Source of the DNA: VAZQ01 sp963840535
Lineage (GTDB): Bacteria; Pseudomonadota; Alphaproteobacteria; Rhizobiales; Xanthobacteraceae
Assembly (NCBI GenBank): GCA_963840535.1
Contig: CAWIZJ010000011.1
Coordinates: forward strand, 62,001 to 126,000
Direction: 5' to 3'
Length of the DNA stretch: 64,000 bases
In this document: positions 24,748 to 33,645 of the stretch, piece after piece
Layout: each line of letters begins with the position of its first letter
Numbering within the stretch: position 1 is the stretch's first letter
Position numbers and translations under genes: made by a program
Notes under the pieces: model-generated
Databases searched by the model: none
What the model was told of the DNA's origin: nothing
Seen by the model: the letters and a program-made list of their open reading frames with translations, nothing else

Positions 24748-26007
24748 TCATCCCCCGTATTCCAGGATGAACAGCCCGGCGTTGTAGTCGGTGCTGTAGA
24801 CCAGGCCGCGCTCGTCCACGAACACGTCGGCGGACTGGATGACGCGGGCGCGGTTGGGCCGCTGGTCCATCATCCGCGTGGGCGCCGGCGGCACCCAGGC
24901 CGCGACCTCGCTCGGCCGATACTGGTCGGCGATGTCGAATACGCGCACGCCCGCGTTCTGGTAGGTGGCGAAGATCAGCTCGGAGCTCACGAAGCTGCCG
25001 GGGCGGTTCTCGTGAATGTTGTGCGGCCCGAAATGGCCGCCCTTGGCCGCGTAGTCGGCCTCCGCCGGCGTCGGAAAGGTGGCGATGCTCACCGGATTGG
25101 CGCGTTCGCGGTTGTCGAAGATCCAGATCAGCTTGAGGCCGTCCTCCTGGTGGTCCAGCACGGCCTCGTCGAGGACGACCAGCAGCTCGCGATCCGGCAG
25201 CGGCAGGCAATTGTGCGTGCCGCCGCCGAACGGCGGGCACCAGTTGCGGTGGACGACGAGCCTGGGGCGTTCGCGGTCGGCGACATCGAGCACCACCATT
25301 CCGGCGTCGCGCCAGGCGGCATAGGCCGTGTCGCCATGGACGATCGCATGATGCAGGCCGTACCGGCTGCTCGCCGGCCAGCTCGCGGTCTCGCCGGCGG
25401 CGAGGTTCATTCCGGGAAGCCACCAGCGGCCGGCGGCGCGCGGCCTGGTCGGGTCCGCCATGTCGATCGTCATGAAGATGTAGTCGGTGAAGCCGTCGAG
25501 CAGCGCCGAGACGTAGGCCCAGCGTCCGCCCACGTACCAGATGCGGTGGATGCCGCCGCCCTCGACCGGCATGAACCCGATGCGCTGCGGTCTCGCCGGC
25601 TGCGAGATGTCGTAGACCGCGAGCCCGGCGGTCCATTCGCGGGCCGCGGGCTGCGCCCGCGCGGTGCCCACCACGGTGCCGAGCTGGCCGCGGTAGTAGG
25701 CGTGCTCGTCGGCGAACTCGGCGGCCGCGAACATGTCCTTGGCGTTGATCACCAGCAGCAGATCGTCGTGGGTCTGCAGATGGATGTTCCAGGTGCCGGG
25801 CGGCGCCGCGAGATAGCCGACCGCACGCGGCTTGCCGGGGTCGCGCACGTCGATCACGCTGAACCCCTTCGAGAACATGTGCCCGACATAGGCATGGCCG
25901 CGATGCACCATGACCTGCACGCCGTCGGGCCGGCCGCCCTGGTCGCAATATCCGACCAGGCGCATGTTGTGCGCATGGTCGGGCCTCGGCAGATCGTCGC
26001 CGCTCAT
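24748..26007 (-). CDS. LVIVD-repeat beta-propeller protein
   Basis: 419 residues from MSGDDLPRPDHAHNMRLVGY. Repeated blades each carry the LVIVD pattern, for example GFSVIDVRDPGKPRAVGYL, GLAVYDISQPARPQRIGFM and GVRVFDIADQYRPSEVAAW. Histidine-rich loops (GIHRIWYVGGR, HNCLPLP, GPHNIHENRPG) suggest a metal or substrate site in the propeller. There is no signal peptide, so it is probably cytoplasmic. Its start overlaps the stop of the FAD monooxygenase by ATGA, so the two likely act together; the reaction is unknown. Confidence 0.8.
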   Translation of the reverse strand: MSGDDLPRPDHAHNMRLVGYCDQGGRPDGVQVMVHRGHAYVGHMFSKGFSVIDVRDPGKPRAVGYLAAPPGTWNIHLQTHDDLLLVINAKDMFAAAEFADEHAYYRGQLGTVVGTARAQPAAREWTAGLAVYDISQPARPQRIGFMPVEGGGIHRIWYVGGRWAYVSALLDGFTDYIFMTIDMADPTRPRAAGRWWLPGMNLAAGETASWPASSRYGLHHAIVHGDTAYAAWRDAGMVVLDVADRERPRLVVHRNWCPPFGGGTHNCLPLPDRELLVVLDEAVLDHQEDGLKLIWIFDNRERANPVSIATFPTPAEADYAAKGGHFGPHNIHENRPGSFVSSELIFATYQNAGVRVFDIADQYRPSEVAAWVPPAPTRMMDQRPNRARVIQSADVFVDERGLVYSTDYNAGLFILEYGG

Positions 26008-27239
26008 CGGTACGCCGCCAGGAAATTCGGCACCGCGATCCAGTCCATCATCGCCTCGTGCTCCTGCAGCAGCTTCCACATCCGCACATCCTCGTCGGTC
26101 TTGAGATCGACGCCGAGATGGGTGCCGAGCTTGCGGCCGTGCAGCATGATGCGCTCGCCGATCGGCTGGCGCTGCGCATCGTAGGCGGCGAGCCCGCGGT
26201 CGATGTCGTCGTCGGCAGCGAGCGCATCCGCCAGCGCCTGCGCGTCGCCGCCGGCCTTGGCCACCCCGAATCCCATGTGCGGGCGGGAGGACGAAGCGGC
26301 ATCGCCGACCAGCGCCACCCGACCGAACACGAGTCGGGGCGAGGAGAAATCGTAGATCGGCGTGAAGAACGGCTGCTCGATGTTGCGCAGGCAATCGACG
26401 AACACCGACGGCATGATGCGCTCGGCGTCGGCGCGCATCTGCGCGACCAGATCCTTGCGGATCAGCGGCGGCGGCACCGAGTATTCGTGCTGGCGGCCGG
26501 CGTCGTCGACGCACATCTGCCGCAGCGTCTGCGCGTCGCCGACCCGGTACCAGATGAAATTGTAGCGCCGGCGGCCGGGCCGCAGGTCGTTGTCGAATCC
26601 CGAGATCGGATAGCCGATGACCTGCTGGCGTTGCGGCAGGAAGAAGACGAAATGGGGAAAGATGCTTTGCAGCGTCTCGGGGGCGAGGTCGGCCTCGTTG
26701 GGTGCTCCACGCCAGATGTAATAGCCGGAATAGATCGGCTGCACCTGCGGCGCGACCTGCGCGCGCACGCCGGAGCGGATGCCGTCGCCGCCCACCAGCA
26801 GATCGGCGTGCTCGACGCGGCCCTCGGCGAAGTGGACGCAGACCCCGTGCCCGTCCTGCTCGACGCGCTCGAAGGTGTGGCCGAGATGGTAGCGCGCGGG
26901 ATCGATGGTCTCGCGCAGCAGCCGCTGCAGCCGGTCCCAGGAGGTCAGGATCTGCCGTAGCGGACGCTCGCCGATCACGCGCCCCTCGCGGTCGATGGTG
27001 ATCCGCTTTTCCACCTCGATGCCGAGATCGCGGGTGCCGGCGCCGCTTTCTTCCAGCGCCTCCAGCAGCTCCGGATGCGTGGTGATGCCGGCGCCGCGGC
27101 CGACCAGCTCGACCGGGGAGCGTTCGTACACATCCACGTCCCAGCCGATCCGGCGCAGGAACGCGGCGGTGAACAGGCCGGACATCGATCCGCCGACGAT
27201 GACGGCGCGCCGGCCGCGGCGGCGCGGGGAAGCTGGCAT
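26004..27239 (-). CDS. FAD-dependent aromatic-ring monooxygenase
   Basis: 411 residues. FAD-binding GxGxxG variant VIVGGSMSGLFTAAFLRRIG at the N-terminus, the DG motif LLVGGDGIRSGVRAQV, and the GD motif GRVALVGDAASSSRPHMGFG identify a class A flavoprotein hydroxylase. The GGSMSGL variant and layout resemble 2,6-dihydroxypyridine 3-monooxygenase. It probably hydroxylates an N-heterocyclic or phenolic substrate using NAD(P)H and O2. It is coupled to the LVIVD gene; the TauE-like transporter lies 47 bases upstream on the same strand. Confidence 0.85.
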   Translation of the reverse strand: MPASPRRRGRRAVIVGGSMSGLFTAAFLRRIGWDVDVYERSPVELVGRGAGITTHPELLEALEESGAGTRDLGIEVEKRITIDREGRVIGERPLRQILTSWDRLQRLLRETIDPARYHLGHTFERVEQDGHGVCVHFAEGRVEHADLLVGGDGIRSGVRAQVAPQVQPIYSGYYIWRGAPNEADLAPETLQSIFPHFVFFLPQRQQVIGYPISGFDNDLRPGRRRYNFIWYRVGDAQTLRQMCVDDAGRQHEYSVPPPLIRKDLVAQMRADAERIMPSVFVDCLRNIEQPFFTPIYDFSSPRLVFGRVALVGDAASSSRPHMGFGVAKAGGDAQALADALAADDDIDRGLAAYDAQRQPIGERIMLHGRKLGTHLGVDLKTDEDVRMWKLLQEHEAMMDWIAVPNFLAAYR

Positions 27240-27285
27240 GGGACGGCCCCGGAATTCGATGGGTCTCGATGTTAGCCGGGAGGCC

Positions 27286-28070
27286 TCAGCGCAGCCAGCG
27301 GTCGAGCAGCGGCATGCCGATCAGCCCGGCGACGGTGATGATGCCGAAGGCGATGCGCCGGTAGGTCCGCTCGCGCGCGAAGCGGAACAGCCGCGAGCCG
27401 ATGTACTGCGAGAGCACTTGAACGGGTCCGATCAGCACGGCGAGCGCGGTCGCCTCGGCGGTCAGCAGGCCCTTGACCGAATAGGTCACCATCATCCCGC
27501 TCGCGAAGGTCGCGAAATAGCAGATGAAGTTGGCGCGCACCGTGATGGCGTCGCCGGCGCCGCCGAGCCAGTAGAGGATGACGGGCGGACCGTAGATCTG
27601 CACCGCTCCCCCCATCAGCCCCGACAGCAGGCCGACCATGACGGTGACGGCCAGGTGCGGCTGGCCGTGGTAGCGCCAGCCGGTCATCAGCACGCGCCAC
27701 GACCGACAGCACGAGAATCGAGATTCCCCAGCGCAGGGCGATCGGGTCCGCGTACTGCAGGACGAGCGAGCCGAGCTGCGCGGCGACGAGAGCCGCCGCC
27801 GTGAGCGGCAGAATCTCGCGCCATGCCGCCTGCCGCCACAGCGTCGACATGAAGATCAGCCCGGTGACGAGATCGATGACCAGAAACGAGGGTGCGGCGA
27901 TGCGCGGCCCGTAGACCGCGCTCATCAGCGGCACATAGACGAGCGCGGCGCCGAAGCCGGAAAAGCCGCGCACCATGCCCGACAGCACGGAGATTGCGAC
28001 CGCGATCGGAAACCGGCGATCGGCGACCACCGCCGCGAAGGTGGTGCTGTCCGGGATAGAAATCGATCAC
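27286..28070 (-). CDS. TauE/SafE-family membrane permease (frameshifted)
   Basis: About 260 residues with eight predicted membrane helices. The first part has GMVRGFSGFGAALVYVPLM, the TauE/SafE signature, and the second VGLLSGLMGGAVQIYGPPVI, the repeat of that signature. An extra base at about 27695 splits them: SILVLSVVA is followed by VLMTGWRYHG in the next frame. A probable second extra C at about 28054 hides the true N-terminus: an ATG at 28070 reads MIDFYP and the next frame continues DSTTFAAVVADRRFPIAV. Without that correction a GTG at 28030 is the start. The family exports sulfite or organosulfonates; the substrate here is unknown. Confidence 0.75.
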
Positions 28071-28176
28071 GGCGGGCGCCTTGCGAAGGAAGGCTTCCTT
28101 ATCAGGTGGCGCCGCCGCAGGCGACCGCGCTCGCCGCGGCGATCTATGCGCGAATCGCCGGCTGGGATATCAACGC

Positions 28177-28689
28177 ATGATCATGCGCCGCCCGATTCGC
28201 ATCCTCGGAATCGATCCCGGGCTCCGCCGCACCGGTTGGGGCGTGGTGGCGATCGACGGCAATCGGCTGTCCTTCCTCGCCTGCGGGTCGCTCGCCACCG
28301 ACGGCACGGCGACGCTGGCGAAGCGGCTGCTCGCCATTCACGACGGCTTGCAGCGCGTGGTCGAGATGCACGCCCCCGACGAAGCCGCGGTCGAGGCCAC
28401 CTTCGTCAACAAGGACGCCGCCGCCACGCTCAAGCTCGGGCAGGCCCGCGGGATCGCGATGCTGGTGCCGGCGATCGCCGGCGTGCCGGTCGCCGAATAT
28501 GCGCCCAATCTGGTGAAGAAGACCATCGTCGGCGCCGGGCACAGCGAGAAGGTGCAGGTCCGCATGATGATCGGTGTCCTGCTGCCGAAGGCCGATCCGC
28601 AGACCGACGATGCCGCGGATGCGCTCGCGATCGCGGTGTGTCATGCCCATCATCGCAAGCGCGCCGTGCTCGCGGCAGCGGCGGGTTGA
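28177..28689 (+). CDS. ruvC: Crossover junction endodeoxyribonuclease RuvC
   Basis: 170 residues. Catalytic acidic residues are in RILGIDPGLRRTGWG (first Asp), EAAVEATFVNK (Glu) and the C-terminal DDAADALAIAVCH (two Asp). It resolves Holliday junctions recruited by RuvAB. The start ATG at 28177 overlaps the TGA of a short upstream coding-looking frame (ATGA); a second ATG is at 28183. It begins the ruvC-ruvA-ruvB repair cluster. Confidence 0.95.
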   Translation: MIMRRPIRILGIDPGLRRTGWGVVAIDGNRLSFLACGSLATDGTATLAKRLLAIHDGLQRVVEMHAPDEAAVEATFVNKDAAATLKLGQARGIAMLVPAIAGVPVAEYAPNLVKKTIVGAGHSEKVQVRMMIGVLLPKADPQTDDAADALAIAVCHAHHRKRAVLAAAAG

Positions 28690-28798
28690 TGGGCCTGCCA
28701 TTTGCTGCGGATCGAGCCGATCCGCTCCCGCGCGGCGACTGAGGCCGGTCACGTTCGACTAGATTCTAGATTACGGTGTCTGCGCGGGAACAGCGGTC

Positions 28799-29417
28799 AT
28801 GATCGGCAAGCTCAACGGGCATCATCGACAGCTACGGCGAGGATTTCATCGTGCTCGACGTCGGCGGGGTCGGCTATCTCGTGCATTGCTCGGCGCGCAC
28901 CCTGCAGGAGCTGCCCGGGACCGGGCAGCCGGCCACGCTCGCGATCGAGACTCACGTGCGCGAGGATCAGATCCGATTGTTCGGTTTCCGCACCGACGTC
29001 GAGCGCGAATGGTTTCGCCTGCTGCAGACCGTGCAGGGCGTGGGCGCCAAGGTCGCACTCTCCGTGCTCGGCACGCTCAAGCCGGCCGATCTCGCCTCCG
29101 CCATCGCCATGCGCGACAAGGCGATGGTCGCGCGCACGCCGGGGGTCGGGCCCAAGGTTGCCGAGCGCATCGTCACCGAGCTCAAGGACAGGGCGCCGGC
29201 TTATGCCGGCATCGATCCGGCGATCATCCGCCTTTCCGGCGCGATCGAGGACAGGCGCGCGCCGCAGCCGGTGGCGGATGCGGTTTCAGCCCTCGTCAAT
29301 CTCGGCTATGGGCAGCCGCAGGCCGCCGCCGCCGTCGCCGCGGCCTCCCGCGATGCCGGCGACGGGGCGGATGCCGCGCGACTGATCCGGCTCGGCTTGA
29401 AGGAGCTGTCGAAATGA
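28799..29417 (+). CDS. ruvA: Holliday junction branch migration protein RuvA (frameshifted)
   Basis: About 205 residues. The N-terminus reads MIGKLNG and then breaks at 28817-28819: removing one G from GGG restores GIIDSYGEDFIVLDVGGVGYLVHCS, the expected start. Downstream, helix-hairpin-helix motifs (VQGVGAKVALSVLG and TPGVGPKVAERIV) and the C-terminal domain that touches RuvB (LVNLGYGQPQAAAAV) are intact. RuvA tetramers hold the Holliday junction for RuvB. The shift is one base in a homopolymer, so consensus error is likely. Confidence 0.88.
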
Positions 29418-29430
29418 CGGATTGGTTTCG

Positions 29431-29853
29431 ATGCTGAGCGAGCGGGACCGGGAGTTGATCGCCGCCGCCGGCGACGCCATCAAGCAACGCTACCGCAACG
29501 ACTGGCAGGAGGTCGGTGCCGCGATGCGCACCCGCGACGGCCGCGTCTATACCGGCGTCAATCTCGACGCCTATCTCGGCCGCATGGCGGTTTGCGCGGA
29601 GGCGGTGGCGCTGGGGCGGGCGGTGACCGAGGCCGGCGAGACCGGGATCGAGACCATCGTGGCGGTGCGCCATTCCGAGCCCGGCGAGCGCGAGCAGGTC
29701 ATCGCGGTCGTGTCGCCGTGCGGGAGCTGCCGCGAGCTGATCTGGGACTACGACCGCAACGCCCGCGTCATCGTGCCCGGCCCCAGCGGTCCCGTCATCG
29801 CCGCGATCGGCGAATTGCTGCCGAACAAGTACAGCCGGGAGCGGACCCTGTGA
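29431..29853 (+). CDS. Cytidine deaminase-like protein (blasticidin-S deaminase type)
   Basis: 140 residues. The zinc site is complete: GRMAVCAEAVALGRAV (Cys-Ala-Glu, catalytic Glu) and VSPCGSCRELI (PCxxC). The order and the short length place it with the tetrameric cytidine/blasticidin-S deaminases. The product deaminates a free nucleoside or similar base, but the substrate is not defined. It is inserted between ruvA and ruvB and overlaps the ruvB GTG start by GTGA. A TTG at 29422 would add three residues. Confidence 0.82.
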   Translation: MLSERDRELIAAAGDAIKQRYRNDWQEVGAAMRTRDGRVYTGVNLDAYLGRMAVCAEAVALGRAVTEAGETGIETIVAVRHSEPGEREQVIAVVSPCGSCRELIWDYDRNARVIVPGPSGPVIAAIGELLPNKYSRERTL

Positions 29854-30914
29854 CGACGACGCCCTCGAGCTCGACGCCCCGCCGCCTGGTGACAGCCGAG
29901 CGCCGCGACGACGACGCGGCCGAAGGCTCGCTGCGCCCGCAGCGCCTCGTCGAGTTCGTCGGCCAGCAACAGGCGCGCTCGAACCTGGCGGTGTTCATCG
30001 AGGCTGCGCGTGCCCGCAAGGAAGCCCTCGACCACGTCCTGTTCGTGGGGCCGCCGGGGCTGGGAAAGACCACGCTGGCGCAGATCGTGGCGCGCGAGCT
30101 CGGCGTGAACTTCCGCGCCACCTCGGGTCCGGTGATCGCCAAGGCCGGCGACCTCGCCGCGCTGCTCACCAACCTCGAGGAGCGCGACGTCCTCTTCATC
30201 GACGAGATCCACCGGCTCAATCCCGCGGTGGAGGAGATCCTCTATCCCGCGATGGAGGACTATCAGCTCGACCTCATCATCGGCGAAGGGCCGGCGGCGC
30301 GCTCGGTCCGGATCGATCTCGCGCGCTTTACGCTGGTTGGCGCCACCACGCGCGCGGGCCTGCTCACCAATCCGCTGCGCGACCGCTTCGGCATCCCGGT
30401 GCGGCTCAACTTCTATTCGGAGAGCGAGCTCGAGGAGATCGTCAATCGCGGCGCGCGCGTGCTCGGCATCGGCATGACCGCCGAGGGCGCCAACGAGATC
30501 GCTCGCCGCGCCCGCGGCACCCCGCGCATCGCCGGGCGGCTGCTGCGCCGCGTGCGCGACTTCGCGCTGGTCGACGGCACCACGGCGATCGACCGTGCCG
30601 CCGCCGACCGCGCCCTCATCGAGCTCGAGGTCGATGCCGCCGGGCTCGATGCCATGGACCGGCGTTACCTCGTCACCATCGCGGAAAACTACGGCGGCGG
30701 ACCGGTCGGCATCGAGACCATTGCGGCGGCGCTGTCGGAGCCGCGCGACGCCATCGAGGAGATCATCGAGCCGTTCCTGATCCAGAAGGGCTTCCTGCAG
30801 AGAACGCCGCGCGGACGCCTGCTGACCTCGCACGCTTTCCGTCACCTCGGTCTCGCCGAGCCCGCCCGCGATCCCGCGCAGTTCCGCTTGTTCGGGGAGG
30901 AAACCGACGAGTAG
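29850..30914 (+). CDS. ruvB: Holliday junction branch migration helicase RuvB
   Basis: 354 residues from a GTG at 29850. AAA+ motifs: Walker A GPPGLGKTT at about 67-75, Walker B VLFIDEIHRL, sensor GATTRAGLLTNPLRDRFG, and the C-terminal winged helix with ENYGGGPVGIETIAAAL and LIQKGFLQRTPRGR. It is the hexameric motor that drives junction migration with RuvA. The start overlaps the deaminase stop, so the genes are coupled. No indels were found. Confidence 0.97.
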   Translation: MTTTPSSSTPRRLVTAERRDDDAAEGSLRPQRLVEFVGQQQARSNLAVFIEAARARKEALDHVLFVGPPGLGKTTLAQIVARELGVNFRATSGPVIAKAGDLAALLTNLEERDVLFIDEIHRLNPAVEEILYPAMEDYQLDLIIGEGPAARSVRIDLARFTLVGATTRAGLLTNPLRDRFGIPVRLNFYSESELEEIVNRGARVLGIGMTAEGANEIARRARGTPRIAGRLLRRVRDFALVDGTTAIDRAAADRALIELEVDAAGLDAMDRRYLVTIAENYGGGPVGIETIAAALSEPRDAIEEIIEPFLIQKGFLQRTPRGRLLTSHAFRHLGLAEPARDPAQFRLFGEETDE

Positions 30915-30969
30915 AGAGCACCGTTTCCGGCAAACCGGCCGGTCCGGAACCGGGCATGATCCGGACGGC

Positions 30970-31371
30970 ATGTCAAAGGTGGCGACGACGATGCGCAAGA
31001 CCATGGACGGCGGCTGCCATTGCGGACGGGTGCGTTTCCGCGTCACCGCCGATCTCGATCAGGTGACGGAGTGCAACTGCTCGGTGTGCACCAAGAAGGG
31101 AATCCTTCACCTGATCGTGGCACCGGACCAGTTCGAGCTGCTCGCCGGCAAGGACGACCTGACCACCTACGAGTTCAACACCAGGATCGCGAAGCACACG
31201 TTCTGCAGGCACTGCGGCATGCATCCGTTCTACGTGCCGCGCTCCGATCCCGACAAGGTGGACGTCAACGCACGCTGCCTCGACGGCATCGATCCGGCCG
31301 CCCTCGCCCCCAAGCGGTTCGACGGAAGGAACTGGGAGACGGCGATGCGCAAGGACGTGCCGTGGCGATGA
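30970..31371 (+). CDS. GFA/CENP-V family zinc protein
   Basis: 133 residues. Zinc ligands typical of the glutathione-dependent formaldehyde-activating (GFA) fold are present: GGCHCGRVRF, ECNCSVCTKKG and FCRHCGMHPFYVPR. Members bind two zinc ions; some act on S-hydroxymethylglutathione, but most are uncharacterised. It lies 55 bases after ruvB in the same direction. No further function can be assigned. Confidence 0.85.
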   Translation: MSKVATTMRKTMDGGCHCGRVRFRVTADLDQVTECNCSVCTKKGILHLIVAPDQFELLAGKDDLTTYEFNTRIAKHTFCRHCGMHPFYVPRSDPDKVDVNARCLDGIDPAALAPKRFDGRNWETAMRKDVPWR

Positions 31372-31468
31372 TCCGGCGCGCGCTGCGCCCGCGGCCGTGT
31401 CGCGCTCGCCGGGCGCACGCCCGCTCCGGCGCAATTCGATGAGGACGCGGTTGCAGCCGGACAGAGTC

Positions 31469-31990
31469 ATGAATTCGCCTCTCGACGGGCAGATCGGCAA
31501 CGGTCGTCACGTCATGCCGGTGCGCGTCTACTACGAGGACACCGACTTCACCGGCATCGTCTATCACGCCAACTACCTGCGCTACCTGGAGCGCGGACGC
31601 TCGAACTACCTGCGGCTGCTCGGTGCCGATCAGCGCGCCCTGTTCGATGAGGCGGAGCGCGAGGCGCCCGGTTTCGCCTTCGTGGTGCGCTCCATGACCA
31701 TCGATTTTCTCAAGCCGGCGCGCATGGACGACGTGCTCGAAGTCGTCACCGTCTACGAGGAGGTCAAGGGCGCCTCGATCGCCTTGCGCCAGCGCATCGT
31801 GCGCGGGGACGAGCCGCTGGTCGAGGCCAGGGTGAGGGTGGCGTTCGTCTGCGCCGGCCGGGCGCGGCCGATCCCGAAGGCGCTGCGGACGGCCATGCGG
31901 ACCCAGCACGATCGCGCCGCTGGAGTTGACGCGGCTGCACGCTTCCGGTCCCACGTCGATCGGGTCGACGCGTGGCCGGGAGTCATGTAA
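31469..31990 (+). CDS. ybgC: YbgC-type acyl-CoA thioesterase of the Tol-Pal cluster
   Basis: 173 residues, hot-dog fold. The catalytic motif is YYEDTDFTGIVYHANYLRYLERGRS (Asp in EDTD and His in YHANY). It hydrolyses short- or medium-chain acyl-CoA, and in E. coli YbgC is linked to phospholipid metabolism near the Tol-Pal complex. The start ATG at 31469 (MNSPLDGQIG) gives the family length plus a C-terminal tail of about 30 residues with no match. A TetR gene separates it from tolQ. Confidence 0.88.
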   Translation: MNSPLDGQIGNGRHVMPVRVYYEDTDFTGIVYHANYLRYLERGRSNYLRLLGADQRALFDEAEREAPGFAFVVRSMTIDFLKPARMDDVLEVVTVYEEVKGASIALRQRIVRGDEPLVEARVRVAFVCAGRARPIPKALRTAMRTQHDRAAGVDAAARFRSHVDRVDAWPGVM

Positions 31991-32001
31991 AGGGTCATCA
32001 C

Positions 32002-32667
32002 ATGAGCTGGTCCAAGCACGGCGGTCGCTCCGGCGACCGCGGCTATCACCATGGCAACCTGAAGGAAACCCTGATCCGAGCTGCGCTGGAGTTGATCGCG
32101 CAGAAGGGACCGGCCGGCTTCACCTTCGCGGAGGCTGCCCGCTGGGCCGGGGTGAGCCCGGCCGCACCCTATCGCCATTTCCGCGATCGCGACGAGCTGT
32201 TGGCCGACGTGGCCCGACGCGGCTTCGACCAGTTCGAGGCGGTGCTCACGCGCGCATGGGACGGCGGCCGACCCAATGCCTCCACGGCGTTCGACCGTGT
32301 CGGCAAGGCCTATCTCAAATTCGCCAAGGACGAGCCGGCCTACTATTCCGCCATGTTCGAAGCCGGGATTCCGCCGGAGGTGAGCCCGGAACTGCACGCC
32401 GCCGGCGAGCGCGCCTTTGCGGTCCTGCGCAACGCCACCGAGCACCTGGTGGCAGCCATGCCGGCCAAGAACCGTCCGCCGGTGCTGATGATGGCGCTGC
32501 ACATCTGGGCCTTGTCGCACGGTATCGCCTCGCTGTTCGGCCGCGGCGACGCCGCCAGGCGCGCGCTCCCGATCGCAGCCGAGGAGTTGCTGGAGGCGGC
32601 CGTGCTGATCTATCTCCGCGGCCTCGGCGTTCCGCAGGCTGCGACCACAGCTCCAGGATCCAGCTAG
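32002..32667 (+). CDS. TetR/AcrR family transcriptional regulator
   Basis: 221 residues. The N-terminal helix-turn-helix is RGYHHGNLKETLIRAALELIAQKG ... FTFAEAARWAGVSPAAPYRHFRDRDELL, a clear TetR DNA-binding domain. The C-terminal ligand domain is of the WHG type seen in many alphaproteobacterial members. It lies 122 bases upstream of DUF2852, whose promoter has a 15-base palindrome that fits a TetR dimer. The ligand is unknown. Confidence 0.9.
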   Translation: MSWSKHGGRSGDRGYHHGNLKETLIRAALELIAQKGPAGFTFAEAARWAGVSPAAPYRHFRDRDELLADVARRGFDQFEAVLTRAWDGGRPNASTAFDRVGKAYLKFAKDEPAYYSAMFEAGIPPEVSPELHAAGERAFAVLRNATEHLVAAMPAKNRPPVLMMALHIWALSHGIASLFGRGDAARRALPIAAEELLEAAVLIYLRGLGVPQAATTAPGSS

Positions 32668-32722
32668 ATCACCGGAGCCGTTGGCGGCTGCTGGATTGTT
32701 GTCGGCACGTCTGGGTCCGCGC

Positions 32723-32752
32723 TTGACATCCGGACAAAAGCGCTCTAGTTAT
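32723..32752 (+). promoter_or_regulatory. Candidate sigma-70 promoter for the DUF2852 gene
   Basis: TTGACA (32723-32728) is a perfect -35 hexamer. The -10 region (TAGTTAT, about 32746-32752, spacer 17-18) is a weak match. The palindrome at 32756-32770 begins just downstream, so it would overlap the transcription start. Confidence 0.45.
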
Positions 32753-32755
32753 GTA

Positions 32756-32770
32756 AATGTTATTAACATT
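32756..32770. promoter_or_regulatory. 15-base perfect palindrome, candidate TetR operator
   Basis: AATGTTA-T-TAACATT, extended by GT and AC outside one mismatch to 21 bases. Its size, symmetry and position over the likely start site fit an operator for the TetR regulator encoded just upstream. Binding is inferred. Confidence 0.6.
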
Positions 32771-32789
32771 CACAGGGTGAGGCTCAGAC

Positions 32790-33230
32790 ATGCCTATCGT
32801 TGCAAAGCTCGACGAGTTGGGAAAACCGGCCTGGATCGCGCTCACGATCCTCGGCTTCGTAACCTGGTGGCCGTTGGGTCTTGCCCTTCTGGTCTACATC
32901 TTCGGGAGCGGACGGATGAGTTCAAATGGTCGCGCCGTAGCCGCTTGGCAAGGCGGCGTCACGCCTTGGCAAGTCGGCAGCGGCCCGATGCGCAATGCCG
33001 GGACCTGGTGGCAGCCCTCGCGGTCCAGCGGAAACCGGGCCTTCGACGATTATCGCCAGGAGACCCTGCAGCGCCTCGAAGAGGAGCAGCAGGAGTTCAA
33101 GGACTTTCTGCGCCGCCTGCGCATGGCCAAGGACAAGGCCGAGTTCGATCAGTTCATGGCCGAGCGGCGTTCGCGACCCGGCTCCTCGCCGGCCCAGGAC
33201 ACCGAGCCGACCTCGTCGTTTCGGAGCTGA
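32790..33230 (+). CDS. DUF2852 family membrane protein
   Basis: 146 residues. One or two hydrophobic helices lie near the N-terminus (IALTILGFVTWWPLGLALLV), then a cytoplasmic region rich in charged residues with a helical repeat (LQRLEEEQQEFKDFLRRLRM). It matches the DUF2852 family of alphaproteobacteria. Function is unknown. A GGTGAGG-type ribosome site precedes the ATG at 32790. It is likely controlled by the adjacent TetR protein. Confidence 0.82.
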   Translation: MPIVAKLDELGKPAWIALTILGFVTWWPLGLALLVYIFGSGRMSSNGRAVAAWQGGVTPWQVGSGPMRNAGTWWQPSRSSGNRAFDDYRQETLQRLEEEQQEFKDFLRRLRMAKDKAEFDQFMAERRSRPGSSPAQDTEPTSSFRS

Positions 33231-33640
33231 CATCGCCGCTTTCACGGTCGAGGCTGCCGGGCCGTCCACTCGCCAGGGTGGGCGGCCCGCGCGCGTCTTG
33301 GCCGGCTCTCGCCCAGGGTGCGATCGACCCGATCGATTCGCGAGCTTGCGCCGATCATGATCGCGATTCGCATCGCATGACACGGATAGCTTCGACGAGC
33401 GCCGGCAAGCAGAGATCGATTTCGGCAGCGCCACTTGGTCGCCGGATCGGCCGCGGGTCGCGCCCTAGTTTGGACACGTTTGGCGAGGAATTCGGTACCC
33501 GTACCGGTGGGGGCCGGTCATTTCTCGCATTTCCGGGTCTGCGGCAGCGGCGCTGCCGGGCATCCGTTTCCTCGATGCGATCCGCCCCGGTCTCGACTGC
33601 GGGACTTGGACTGCCGGAAAGCTTCGATTGCCGGAAGGAG
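33231..33640. other. Leader region before tolQ, no gene seen
   Basis: About 410 bases between DUF2852 and tolQ with no convincing reading frame on either strand. It should hold the promoter of the tol-pal operon. No RNA or repeat was recognised. Confidence 0.4.
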
Positions 33641-33645
33641 ATGAC

